NCBI GenBank assembly: GCA_000499405.2
Contig: HG738138.1
Location: forward strand, 13,145,208 to 13,209,207
Direction: 5' to 3'
Source: Onchocerca volvulus
Lineage: Eukaryota; Nematoda; Chromadorea; Rhabditida; Onchocercidae
Length of the DNA: 64,000 nt
Below, in pieces: positions 38,701-50,984 of this stretch (the first letter of the stretch is position 1; every line of letters starts with the position of its first letter). Under the pieces are notes generated by a model. The model was given only the letters and a program-made list of their open reading frames with translations. It had not been told where the DNA came from and searched no databases. The position numbers and the translations under genes were made by a program.

Positions 38701-41592
38701 AAGAATCCACAGACTTATTTTTAAGCATTAAGAACGACGTTTTGAGTTTCCTTTCCTCTTTGATATTGACTTTTGGCCTAAAAATTAATCGATTTATCTA
38801 TTTTTATTCTTGCATATTTTGGCCTTACATCACTAATAGCACTAATAATATCACTAGAAGTTTTTGTAAAATTTTTACATAGCTATACTAAATGATAATT
38901 AGTCGGAAACAATTTAATTTTTATTATCAATGTTAATATTAATGACGGTTGTTTGAATAAATTTAATAAGTAACAAGCTAGTTTTGTAGTCTCAAATTTA
39001 AATGCAAAATCGGACATAAAAAATTTGATTTTGCTGATAAATATATGCAGAATATTGAATTGGATTTATAATTTGCTGTAATTCATCGCGACATCGCCCG
39101 TTCTTAGTACGTAGTTCTGAATTAACTATTAGTAGAATAACATTATCATTCTAATAATGTGAAGTTTGTCGGGACCTGATATGTTATCCAAACTTTTCCA
39201 ATTTCTGAAAAAAATTCTGAAAAAATATTGAAAATTTCTGAACTATATTTCGACCAATTTTCATTGAAGTTCAATTTGGGAAAAACTTTTAATTTTTTGC
39301 ATAACCGGCTAATTCTTCGCAGATTATAAGTTAAAATAGTGCGAAATGAAAAATGAAATCTTGAAGCTTTTGAGGCTTTCACCTTCTATAGATTCATTTC
39401 ATTTTCGGGCAGAATTTCAGTTTAATTAAAATGACTGTTATTTGCATACTGCTTCATTTGCATTCCAGTAAGATATGGTGATGGAAGAAAGTGAAGAAAA
39501 GTTTTCAATACAACAAAAGCATAATTCTTTCAAAAAATATAACCAGAGTTTAGGAACTCAGAAAATTAATTACATAGGGGAATTTGGGCCTAAATTTATA
39601 AATGTAAAAAAAAAAAGGAGCTAAAAGCCAATATTCAACGGATGGATCATAAAATTTAATGTGGGAACTCATTGTGCAGTGAATTATTGAAATAGGCGCA
39701 GGTAACTTACAGGTATCTGATATCTGAAGATTCTAGAAACAGGATAATTTCAGCAGTTATTGGATGTATGTATCATGCGGCATTTGCTATCATAGCTAAT
39801 GACCATAATGATGATAATGAATAGTGAGAGTCTCAGAATATATCAGTACCGCAATACATTTCATACTAACTGTCCATTTTTTGAATGATTACGAAGTTTT
39901 TTTGGAATTGTCATGAACTCTTGGGCATGTTTTTTTTTCTCTCTTTTCTCTAAGGACTTCTATTCACATGATAACTCTATTTTTTTGTCATTCCTCCTAA
40001 AGGCTTAAAATTTTTTGTAAGTTAGTGAATAAGTTGTCATGCGGACCTCCATTTGATATATAAGATATTACATGAGAGAAAATGCAAAACCAGTGAATCG
40101 CATCAAATTGAAATGGATAGATGGAGACCATTTGGGATTTTTCCTATCGGATCTTTTTGCCAATTCTCTCGAAACTTGCTACCAGTTGTTGGATACTGAA
40201 TGAATGCATTTGCTGTTATAACAGATATTTTGCATTTGTCAGGGAAATTGCCCAGATTTGAAGATTATTGAACGGAAATAGGCTATTTATATTCGAACAG
40301 TATCACCTCCTTTAGTTTACATTGAGGTTATGATCAATTATAAGAAAATGATCAATATCATTGACCAATATAAATAGTACTTTCATTTTTTGAAAGAAAA
40401 TAGTACTTCATTTAGCTATTGCAACTTCTTGTATTTGAATATCGTCTGTATTAATCTCGATAAACACTAAAGATTGAACGCATTCAACTTCATGCCTATT
40501 ATAATCAATTGTGGGTCCCAATTACAAACTAAAATGCTTGTTTTCTCAGAACTAGAACCAAAATTACATCATGGGAAACAAACTTTTTGCGAACTCTTTA
40601 TTTTCATACATCATTGGATTCTATGGATTCATAATGCATTTGAAAAAAAGATTGATTCTTCAAGGAATTGAGTTATGAAATAATTGTGTGTGATCACTGC
40701 TTGGATTTAGATTTAGAGTTGAAAGAAGATTCGCAAAGTTCAATAAATTATGATTGAAAAAGCTGAGAAAAAAATTTTTCATAAACTCATGAAAAGCTTG
40801 AATTTTATATATATATAAACTTTTTGTTTTTATTTTAAGATTGAAAATTTTCGAAATTTGAGATCGATCGTAATGAAGAAGCGGCTTGTACTTTCGTAAA
40901 AGAATCATGGAGGAAAATCTTGCCTTTGGTAAAAATATATGAATTGATCAACAATATCTTATTTATATTACGTATTTTCAAATGATCGCTGAAATCCAGC
41001 AATCAAGTAATACTGTGGGAAGTAGTGCTGTAGTTTGCAAATTTCGTTTTTTCATATGAAATAATAGATGAATAAAATTTATTAACTATATCAAACATCC
41101 CCTCCTAATCTTGAACTTTTTAAAACTTTCCAGTTAAGTATTCAATTATCGTGCTTTTGATAAGTTATCGACAAGAAAGTTCTAGTCGTATATTTTGCAT
41201 TTTGTTTATTTTATCACAGTGAATATTAAATTTGTCTGGTATGAATTTTAAATTTTCAAAAATTTATTGGAATAGGTGAGGGAAAGTTTGATATGATTCA
41301 AATAAAGGAGAATAAGTTGAATACCGGGTAGATAAAAAAAAAATTTGTAATAATAACCTGTTAAAAGATTATTAAGCAAAGTTGTAGGGAGACAAAATAA
41401 TATAATTAATAGATCAGCAGTAGCCAAAGATGATATCAAATAATCCGTGGATGAACGCAGTTGTGGATGTAAGATGACAGATAACACAGCGAATGTATTG
41501 CCCAAAAGGCCCAACAAAAATGCGGCCGAATAAAATGCGGAATAAGTAATGAGTAATAATGTGGGATGACGAGTTGTTTCCAACTCTTCCAT
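35729..41592 (-). CDS. Rhodopsin-family (class A) peptide-type GPCR
   Basis: Exons on the minus strand: 41592-41358 (ATG, TM1-TM2), 37104-36878 (TM3-TM4), 36712-36518 (TM5), 36428-~36327 (TM6), a possible short loop exon near 36268-36215, and ~36108-35729 (TM7 and tail, TAA). This gives roughly 390 residues. Family marks: GLLGNTFAVLS in TM1, LATADLLI (conserved Asp) in TM2, a CKV Cys at the top of TM3 then TADRYLAI (DRY), CWLP in TM6, and NPLIYIVYSQKYRRAF (NPxxY and helix 8). The third extracellular loop is uncertain, because several donor/acceptor pairs keep the frame. The C-tail is basic with many Ser/Thr (RTRSMTQSTLKSRLKS), suiting kinase or arrestin regulation. The plan is that of nematode neuropeptide receptors; the ligand cannot be told from the sequence. 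Intron 1 is about 4.25 kb, far longer than the others. Confidence 0.85.
36775..36816 (+). repeat. Direct repeat of 16 bases between T tracts
   Basis: TAACCAAAGATGATGA occurs at 36775-36790 and again at 36801-36816. Each copy is preceded by T-rich DNA, and a poly-T run follows the second. It lies inside the intron between the TM4 and TM5 exons of the GPCR. Confidence 0.85.
37868..37966. repeat. A+T-rich direct repeat in GPCR intron 1
   Basis: A 27-base unit (AAACACAAAAA, then TATAAATAATAAATA) occurs at about 37868-37894 and 37939-37965 with one mismatch. A further small tandem duplication of TTATGCATAAAT follows near 38013-38036. Confidence 0.8.
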
Positions 41593-41650
41593 GCTATCCG
41601 GAGATAATTGACAGGTTAATTATCGTCGAGAACTGATTTGATGCTGCAAT

Positions 41651-41670
41651 ATCGCTTCTGCAGAAGCGAT
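41651..41670. promoter_or_regulatory. Perfect 20-base palindrome upstream of the GPCR start
   Basis: ATCGCTTCTGCAGAAGCGAT equals its own reverse complement. Its centre is about 68 bases upstream of the GPCR ATG, in the likely 5' leader or promoter. It could be a binding site for a dimeric factor or an RNA hairpin in the leader. The function is inferred. Confidence 0.4.
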
Positions 41671-43142
41671 CGGAGAGCAGTAACAGTTTTTAGCCATGAA
41701 ATCCTTTCGAAGCTTTACTTCGTTTCAACTTATTCGGACTGATGCTTAATGCCTGCTGTCGCTGTCGCACATTCACAGCTCCACCCCGTCCGTTATGTAG
41801 CTGCATCATACCGGAAGTGAGAAAAGAATCCATTACTGATATGTTTAGAAGCCGGAAGAATTAGTTAAAAAATAAAATCATTTGTTAAGTTTGCGTTATT
41901 ACTAAGAACATCAAATCCCTGAAGATTGCGATCGGCCAGGAATACTTAATACTTCCAAGAATACTATGTAGAGTGTATTAGCGGAACAATCCAGACAATT
42001 CCCGTGTCATCACTAGTGAATACCTATTCTGGGAAAATTGATTTGAATCTGATTTAATGATTTTAAATATATGACGCAGTTGCATACTGCAGTTCGAATA
42101 AGATCACTTCTTGAGATAACATATAATTTAACAAAGATTTCAGAGCTTTCAAAATAACAGGAGTTCGAATTTCTGTTCCCAGTGTTTGCCTCTGCAACAC
42201 TTCACCTCTGCTTTACATCGTTTTTTAGGTAAACATGATTGATTCTGCAGTACAAACAAAGCCCGTAAAAATATATCCCTTACAAAATATGAAGTGTGTT
42301 AATGATAACTAAATTAACATTTAGTAATTAACACTGCAGAAAATGAGTCTCAATTTTTTACATATTTCTCAGATTGACCTTTGGAATGAGCCGAAAAGTT
42401 GCGAATTAAGGCCAACTAGGTTATCATTATGGAAAGACTTATTTAAATGAGCATTTTTTTTGCCATCAGTTTCTTTTTTATTTTTTATTTTATTTTATTT
42501 TTTTTTCTTTTTTTATTTTTTGAAGATTGAGGTCAGTCTTCGACGATATTACACTAGTAAGTCTTCATTTCACATATTAACTGAAAAGAATGCAGTATAG
42601 ATTGACCGTTGATACTTATCAGTAGATATCTCAAAATGTACTTCGCAAAGAAATGAACGGAATTATGGAGTGAATGAATGACAACAAATGACTCCATTAA
42701 TTAATTATGCGTCTCGGTACTCACTGCGGAAGAGTCACTGTTTTGTAAAATGAAACATAAATGCTGCAAGAACTAAAGGTTAGTTAGCAAAGAATAAATA
42801 GAAGTACTGCATTGAACAGAAAATTAATGTACTGGCTTGCTTAAAGCCAATGTATGTTTAAACAAAAACTTGAAGAAATGATCTGTCTAAATCGATAAGA
42901 GAAATGTTGATGAACGTTGCTTTCTGAATTCATCTCTTTAATATTATTCTGCTGAAGATTTTGAGATAACTTAAGAAGCGATAACTTTTCGCTGATGATG
43001 ATGGAAGGAATAATTTTGTCTTAAGGGTCCCACTTTACGATCATATAGATAATCAATTTTTTGTTAAGAGAAGGACTGGGAGATGTGGTACCAACCAATT
43101 CCAATAGGAAATGAAATCCATTAAAGCACATCTCACGTCTTT

Positions 43143-43455
43143 TTAACAATAAATAAAGTCACGCATTGCGGGATGATGCAATTTATTGAAGACAGGATTG
43201 AAACCAACATCTACTATTGAGGATAGCTCATAATTATGCTCTGAGTGCTGTTGCTTCTCGGCGGTATCGAAAGAAATCACATTTAAAGATGATAGTGATA
43301 ATCCTGCTTCCAAGAAAATGGCTGAAAGATAACTTTTCAAAATCGCAACTATGAATAGAAAGATGTATCGGCTTGAAATTAAATCTCTGGGGATTTCAAC
43401 TTGTAAAGGCACTCTTTTTAATGCTGTTACTCTGATTTCAGTTGGAATTTGAAGT
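43143..43455 (-). other. Terminal-exon-like open frame, 103 codons
   Basis: A good acceptor (ACTTTATAATTTCATCCAG) is followed by 103 open codons and TAA at 43143. The peptide has one hydrophobic segment (YIFLFIVAILKSYLSAIFLE) and a polar tail (DTAEKQQHSEHNYELSS). There is no in-frame start, and upstream exons were not found. It sits 1.55 kb upstream of the GPCR start on the same strand. No family was recognised. Confidence 0.25.
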
Positions 43456-44399
43456 CTGGATGAAATTATAAAGTAGTTAAGCAGCTATTCAATTAATATC
43501 ACATGTTGTAAATGCAGGTTAGAATATTAGTTTTTCAAAATTCTCTATAGCTGATATCACAGTATGCAAGTTAAAATGTCACAATCGGAGCGGATGAAAT
43601 GTGAAAAATACGTAATATTATTGGCAGTTCAGTAAACAATTAGTTCAAGAGATCTTCGGAAGTGATTAGCTTAATAAGAATCATTTAAACTGAAATCCAG
43701 CCAACTAAGCGATTATCTGCTGTCTATAAAAAGGAATAAATAATGTTGGAAACCTTGCAATATGTAATAATTGGAATAATCTGATATCTGTCTACCATTT
43801 GCTCTTTTAGAATAAATATTATATTACTGGATTTTATAATGCAGAGAGGTGAAAGTTTTATCGATGGAGCAATTAGTATTTGCGAGTGTTTTGGATCTCA
43901 CAGCTCAGAAAACTTTTCTCCTCTTGTCCCAAATAGCCCATTTTTCAAAAATTCATCCAATGATTAAAAATATTTCGCTTCAAATGTGCATAAGCTCAGA
44001 TCGATCAAATTTTGCTAACGGATACAATTCACGAAACGAAGCGACAAAGGAGCCATCTCCAATTTCGTTCAAAAGTCTCCACTCTGAAATGGTAAACAAC
44101 TGTAGTACCTGTCAATTGTGATATTTTTGCGATTTCTGAATAGAATCACTAATAACTGTTGTGACAAAAGTGAAATGCGCCTCGTCCGAAAATTTTTAAC
44201 TCTCATCTTTTTCACTTCTACGATTCCTTTGAATTAATCACTATTTAATCAGTTTTGTCTCATATTAAAGTTCATAACGATACCCTCTCACCTCACTATC
44301 TACTTGTCTTCCGATTTTTTGCTCTGAAAGAGCTTCTTTTTTTGAATTTTCACTTTACTTGCCCTCTGGCACAAGATGACTCAAAAAAAAAAAAATACG

Positions 44400-44466
44400 A
44401 CACACATATACACATGAACATACAAACACATACATGCATACACAGACACACGCATACACATATTTA
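44400..44466 (+). repeat. CA/TA-rich imperfect microsatellite
   Basis: Degenerate ACACAT and CATACA units about 65 bases long, following a short poly-A run. Confidence 0.85.
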
Positions 44467-47400
44467 TACACTTGAATCCCTCAGTACTGCAAGATACATG
44501 CAAAATAGTTAGAATTGGAGAGACGAGACTGATGTATGTAATTTTAAGACAAAATGTCATGTCATCTTAAGAAGTGCCGCTGAAGCAGTACAACTGAAAT
44601 GCAGAAACTGGTGACAATAATACGACTGTGAGGTGAGCAGTGCAATTTGCATATTAATACATTTCCTTGAGGTAGTAGTAGTTACTCCCATTTCATAGAC
44701 ACAACAGCGCCAGTTTTGATGGATAAATTTGAATGATAGTAAGAGGCTTAATGAACAGAGAGAAAAGTCAATGTTAGCTAACTGTTGTCAAATCCATTTA
44801 GTAACTTTCCATAAAGATGAAAAGATCTTTATATCATGGAAATTTCGAGTAGCAAATTCATGTTTAAAATCAGTGTGTTTTAACGAATGAAATATACAAA
44901 ACAGAGCATAGGATAAATATTAAAAAGTGAATGAGAATTTCTATAAAAATTCTAAACGTCAAAAGGCATAAAATCATCGCTTTAGATCACCGAACATATT
45001 GATAAGAGGAGATATTCGAAATTGAAATAACCAAACGAGAGTGCTTTCTTTATGAGAAATATTCAGTGATTATGGCCAATGAAAACAACTGTTTTCAATT
45101 TTCGAAACAAATGATACCATAAAGTAGTCTATGTGATTGTTAGAATTTCGGTGTAAAACATTCTAGAGCAATTTTTGCTTAAATTATGTTAATTAATTAT
45201 TTAAATTATTTTGAATACGATATGATCAGAACTATGATAGTAAAGATTCGAAGTGTTCGTGTATTTTACACACACATCAAATCGTAACTTTATGCACCCT
45301 CAAAAACTTGTTAAAGTATTTGATAATACCATATACTGATCAAGCATTATGTGATTAATAGCAATAATTCATGTATCGAAAAAAAAACTCATTAACTTTT
45401 TTTTTGTTGTCGTTATATGGTACACATCATTTCTCTATAGAAAATATAGACTGAATTTTTCTCTTCAAACAAATTAAACATTTTTTTTTTTTTTTTTTGT
45501 GAATCATTTTGAGAATCATTTTGAAAAGAGCTGAAAATCATTCAGGATATTATTAAAATGCAGATCTCAAATTCCTATGAATTGAACGAGAGGCCAATAA
45601 GCAAGAAATGAAGAAACTATGCGGAAAGAAATATTTCTACTAACATGCTTTGATTTTGCAAACCAGAATTGTTAGAAACATCAAGCTCTCTATTCTGAGT
45701 CCACAAGTGAAATAGATTTTAAAAGTCACAGCGAACAGTGACTTGTTCTGCAACAACTCTTAAAATTGGTTAAAATTACTAGCTTCACATAGATATATTC
45801 AAAAACTATTTCATGTTAATGATGCGAACTTTTATCCCTATGTTTGAGCAAAATCCTCTCTAACTTTTCAAACTTATGATCGTCTGAATTGATTTCAATT
45901 AAGACCAAGTGAATGTCAAAGGAATAATTATCGTGCAAAGTCAAGGTTATTCAGGACTAAACCATTATTCAAAGCAGTACCTTCAGTTTTATAGCGTGAC
46001 TATATGCTGAACACAAAGACTGATTATTTGAAAATGCTGTAAAATCACTCCATGAAACGATTTCGTTCAATTAGCTCATTAATTAAGCTATGTAGCTTCA
46101 GTTACCAAGCTTTGACAGGATAATACGATAGATTCAGGTTTATCAAATCATATTTGTCGACATTGTCCATACGTTCCTGGTTCAGTCATCTGGATTTGAC
46201 TTTTTGAGGATATTAATCCATTCGTATAGTAAATATCTGGTGTTAGATGATGTGACAAACTTCCCTCTGCGATTATGCTCAAGCTCGTAGAATACGGTGG
46301 TTATTTGAATTCTCAAACAAGAAGGCGAGCGGATATCCAAATAGACACAGATACAAGCCTACAAGTTTTCGTCACATTCTATTTTGACATTAATTAAAAA
46401 TATGTATTAACTGCAGCAAAGCCTTGGGCTTTCTGTATCTCATTCATCCTTTTAATGGATTCGCTTTGTGTGAATAAGCGGAGAAAAAAAAGACAAGATA
46501 AGTATGCTATCATTTAAAATTTTTGAGTAGTGAAAGTTCACTAGAAAATTCCCTGCAAAACTTAACATTTAGAAATTCGAAGGTCAGTAGAAGTTTTTGA
46601 ACTTTCTCCAACTACATAGCCAGTAAAACACTTCAAGTTTCGTAGCTCTCTTTTTTTTTTGGATCAAATGAGTTTTGACTTCACATTTCTCTGGTAAGAT
46701 GAAATCAGTCAAAAATCTGGCGGGGATTGAAGGAGAAGATTAGTGTAATCAATCAAAGATTCTATTTTTTTTCGTGATCATTACTGTAGAATCTAAATAA
46801 ATTTGCAATGGAAGCTTCTTATGGAATAGCCATTGGTCAGGCCACCTATAGGCAGAAAATTTTAGTAAAAGTACTCGAACTTCGATAATTATTATCAAAT
46901 AAATGTGTTATAGCTTAAAAGATTTCCAGTTCTATATTCAAGCTTTTTACTGGTTATTTTTTTCAGTTTTTTGTTACATAATTCGTTTTATGAGACAGAT
47001 GGAAGAAACCGCTAGATGCTAAGAAATTCATAACTGCACTATTTGCTTTAATTTCAAGCAAAATCTTTTGATACTCAAACGTAAGTTAATATTGGGAAGT
47101 ATTAGCTAAATAATGAAAAATCACCTTTAATTTAAACTGTCACCTTTAGTTAAAAGAAACAGTTGGTCTTAACTGTGACCTGGTTTGTTGCTTAAATTGA
47201 GGTTCAAACGGATCTGATGGTTTGTTTAGAAGTTCAAGCTCAAATACAAGGATAAAATCTATTTGAATTATTCTAGAAATGAAATACCCTTTTTTAACAA
47301 TAAATTGGAAAACAATTTTATTCGAAATTTACTGATTAGGATCGATGGAGCACTATTGAATGGAAGAATTTCCTTTACCATGCATATCGCAAGCCGCTTT

Positions 47401-48687
47401 AGTTGTTTCCCAATTGTTTATTGAAATGGAAAAGTCTATTAACTAGGCCGATAACTTACCTAGGAGGAAAAATAAGATTAATACGAATATTTCAAACAAA
47501 AGAAAATATTTCCTGGAAATGGTTTCGTCAGAATAAATTTTTCGAAGATTCCGTGAAATTACAGAGCTGACTTATAAAATTAAAATAATTGATTACCAGT
47601 AACCAAGACCTAGAACTATTGATTACAAGAAACGAATTCTCACAAAAATCTAGAAATCTGCATTCTTTTTTAGTGGGCATATGCTTAGAATTTTCTAATT
47701 GACGAAATAAATAATCAAAAGTATTTATGATCTATAGAAGTCTGAAACACGCTTTACTACATTATTTCAGAGTTGTCCAGTTTCTAACATGACATACAGT
47801 GCACGAACTGAAAAAAAGAAAGACAAATTTTTGTTTTCACGCGAAGCGATGAAATAAATGTGGATCTTGAAAAAAGGCAATTGCTGTGAAGAAAAATATT
47901 TGTCAGTTTTTCGAGCAATAAACCCATGTTATCGGCGATTGGTCAACCCTTATCAGTAGTGGATCACATGCCAAAGTCCTTAATGTTTTCATTTGAATTT
48001 GATCGGTTTCTTCAGCCTTTTTTAAAGGCAAAATATATTTTGTTTCAAATAAAATTAGGAAGTGAGATTTTCAGGTCACTAACATGGTACAAATGTATTT
48101 GTAATGGCCAAAGCTAATAAGTGCTTAAATGTTTATAAAAAGCGAACAACCAAAAATAAAACTCAATGAAGTAATGTCAGTGGGCTATCATCTATTTAAG
48201 TTTAATCTTTAGTCTAAACCTTGTTCTTTCGTTTTTAACAAAATAAAAGAATATGTCTATACCATAGTTAATCAAGAATCGCTAAATGGTTACCATTTAA
48301 GTAAAGAGCATATACAATGCATATACAATGCCACCGTCGAATTCGTTCTGTTAGCATCAAATCTCTTTGTTCTTTTACAAAACTCTGAATATCAACACAA
48401 TTATCTCATTCACAGCACTTTGTAGAAATGATGGGAGTACAGAATATTGGTGTCAAATGGATGAAATGCAAAATGAGTCATATAATAAAAAAGCAGATAT
48501 TTAAATTATTCATGGTATCACAATGTAGCTCATCAATTTGAAAATTAGTAAATTTAGAAAAGTTTCAATTTAAAGAGAGGAAACAAAAACTGCAACAAAG
48601 AAATGAATAAGAAATATGTGGACATTGAGTACTTCAGTTTACAACAAGCTAAACAAATACGTCAATCAAATAAACCAGTGGAATTTA

Positions 48688-49280
48688 AAACTTTGAAAGA
48701 GGATCTGTGCCAAACGATGTCATTTGGAAGCAGGAGTTATATTTTCTGATTTTAGGTAGAAAACGCTTTGATTCGGCATTATATCCGGCAAGCAAATGAT
48801 TCTGGCGGCTCTTCAAGTTGAGGTAGTTTAATTTCTCGGCAGCGTAACACATTCCTTTCGCTTCTCCTTTGAATTTTAGAGTCTTGCAATAAGGCCATAC
48901 TTCATTCATAATGCCAATAAGAACATGCGGATTCAAGATATAATTATCAGCTGGGTTATACCGGAATGTAAGGCGATTATAATCATGTGATTGCTGTGCA
49001 CGGAGTCCTGTTGATGTTGATCTTCTGTTTCTTGTTGACGTCTTTCAGCCACTCTCAGCGTATCCTGAAGTTCCGAAGATTGAAGTGCTCGCAATCGCGC
49101 TTCCTCAAGTCTGGCTACACGTCGCTCTGCTCGCATTTGAGCCATTCCTTGTCTTCTTCATTCATTCGCTGACGACCGTTCTTCCTCTGTTTGATTTGCA
49201 GTGAATCGTCGTAGTGCTTCCGCTGCACGAGTACGAAAACCCAAGTTCGATTTCTTCTGCCAAGCATTATTTAGATGAAC
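48688..49280 (-). mobile_element. Decayed Helitron (rolling-circle transposon) protein remnant
   Basis: Minus-strand translation from about 49280 gives an Arg/Glu-rich stretch (RTRAAEALRRFTANQ, then RAERRVARLEEARLRALQ and VAERRQQETEDQ), typical of the N-terminus of nematode and insect Helitron proteins. An in-frame TGA interrupts it at 49158-49160, and a frame change follows near 48980. The next frame reads NRLTFRYNPADNY, then KGEAKGMC, then a segment ending FLPKIRKYNSCFQMTSFG. These are the expected successive blocks of a Helitron helicase-like N-terminal domain: the degenerate Cys segment and the conserved IRxYN...F.MTS motif. The reading stops soon after at 48688, so the Rep His-x-His motif and the helicase are absent. 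One of the Cys pair in the zinc-like motif is also lost. It is a truncated, inactive fossil. Family identity is from motif memory, not a search. Confidence 0.7.
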
Positions 49281-49499
49281 TAAAGCAGATAGATTGTATC
49301 CGAACTATTCTCGAAATTGATTTTTGACTGAACTTGAAACTGAATTCGAAACTGCTCAAATATATGCTTTTAACTATTGCTTGGAAATCTTGATAGAAGT
49401 TGAACTGGAAATAGTTTAATTGAATTGTTGAACTGTTGTTAGCGCAAAAAATTATACATGACATTAAAAAATACTAACAGTCGCAAATTTTCGTTTGTT

Positions 49500-50860
49500 C
49501 AAAACCTTAATCTCCGAAAGTTTTTATATATTGCTTTGAAATTTTGCCAGAACGTTGAATTGGAATACGCGCATACTTTACCGAGCCTACTGAGCGTTGT
49601 ATACTGATGGCCACGTACATTTTGCAGAAAGTAAGCGTGGCGAATAAATTCAGTCCGCCCACTTACTTTTATTTGTCACAGGTGTAAAAGGTTAAAAGGT
49701 AGATGTATCTATACAAAAACAATGTGCCTACCTGAATGTGATGTTGTGTCAAAATCTTAACACTTGAAACGTTGTGTCAAAATGAACACTGAACATTTAC
49801 GACAAAGAGACAATCCAAGACACGACCTAATACTAGAAGTAATATTAGCCGAATATTAGAAGATATAATTCACAAATTGCTTGAAGGAAACATTTCATCA
49901 CACACCATCATGACCTCGACATTTGTGCGACGCAACTATAACCCCCATAAATCAAAAAATAAATGAATTACACCTCTCATAAAGCAAAAAATAAACGAAA
50001 AGCTCAAATTACTGGCCTTAAAAACACGCGCCTATCCCAATGCAACGCGGCATGAAAATTTCAAATCAGTCGATGGAGAACTTGAAACGTTGCAGGAAGA
50101 GCCGCAGTCAATGCAGAAAGAAGGCGTGGTGAATAAATTCTGTCCGCTCATAAAGACGCGGTACGGGACGGAGTCAAAATATTCATTATTGTTTATTACT
50201 AGCTCGGTCGGCCATATTAATGTTCGTTTGTTCAAAATCTAAAACCTCCGAAAGTTCTTAAACATGCACATTATCTATATTCACAATCTTAGATATCGAA
50301 AAGTCCTTAACCTGTGGCTTTGAAATTTTGATACAACAATTTATTCGAATACGCGCATGTTTTTAGACATTCATCGACTCATTTGAAATCTTCTTGTGCG
50401 TTGCATTCGAATAGGCATATGTTTTTAAATAAATAACCCGAGCAATTCAAGCTTTTCGTTTGTTTTTTGCATTGTGAGAAATGTGATTCGTTCATTTTTT
50501 GATTTCTGGGGAATGTAGCTGTGTCGCACATATGTCGAGGTCATGACAGTGTATAACCAAATGTTTCGTTCAAACAATTTAAGGATTATCTCCTTGACTT
50601 CTAATATTAGATTGTGCCTTAAACTGCCTCTTTCCGTAAATTTTACCCATTAATCTAAACCGCACAACTGTAAGGATTGTCTCTGAGCTTTGTTGACCGT
50701 GAATGCAAACGTTTATCAAATTGGGAATTGCAATCTCTTAAATTGAAATAACGTATCCATTGGAATCATAAGAAGTTCTCCACCGATTGCTTTCAAATTC
50801 TGATACAACCTTGTATTCGAATAGGTCACCATTTTTATATAGATATGCTTATTATATATA
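49500..50860. repeat. Cluster of diverged repeats beside the Helitron relic
   Basis: Several motifs recur: CTCCGAAAGTT(T/C)TTA (about 49512 and 50248), GCTTTGAAATTTTG (49533 and 50319), AATACGCGCAT (49565 and 50350), TTCGAATAGG (50409 and 50815), and GACGCGG...CGGAGTCAAAA (50156 and 50966). The copies are separated and partly inverted. The G+C-richer GCGTGG...AATAAATTC...TCCGC units (49631 and 50124) resemble the hairpin at 51758. This looks like nested non-autonomous elements rather than genes. Confidence 0.6.
49795..50655. repeat. Large inverted repeat (arms about 210 bases, loop about 430 bases)
   Basis: The left arm (about 49795-50012) pairs with the right arm (about 50445-50655) in reverse complement. 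Shared blocks include CTAATA(C/T)TAGAAG, GAAACATTT, CATGACCTCGACAT, TGTGCGAC, AAATCAAAAAAT and AAACGAAAAGCT. By eye, identity is roughly three-quarters with small gaps. It resembles a foldback element or two head-to-head copies of one non-autonomous repeat. Confidence 0.65.
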
Positions 50861-50984
50861 CATATATAATCCTCTAGAAATATTTATAATCATCTAGAAG
50901 TTGCAATTGTTTATCTTGCGCTATTAATACTCATCAATAGTGCAAGATAAATTATTGAAAATTAAAGACGCGGAACCGGGCGGA

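Larger units (their letters stand above)
41593..48687. other. Intergenic DNA between the GPCR and the Helitron relic
   Basis: A+T-rich, with poly-T runs (42465-42520, 45481-45499), a CA/AT-rich microsatellite near 44400-44466, and a tandem duplication of an 11-base unit near 48311-48333. No exon chain was found. One terminal-exon-like open frame (43143-43455, minus) and one 90-codon plus-strand frame (43849-44121) stand out, both near the length expected by chance. Confidence 0.55.
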
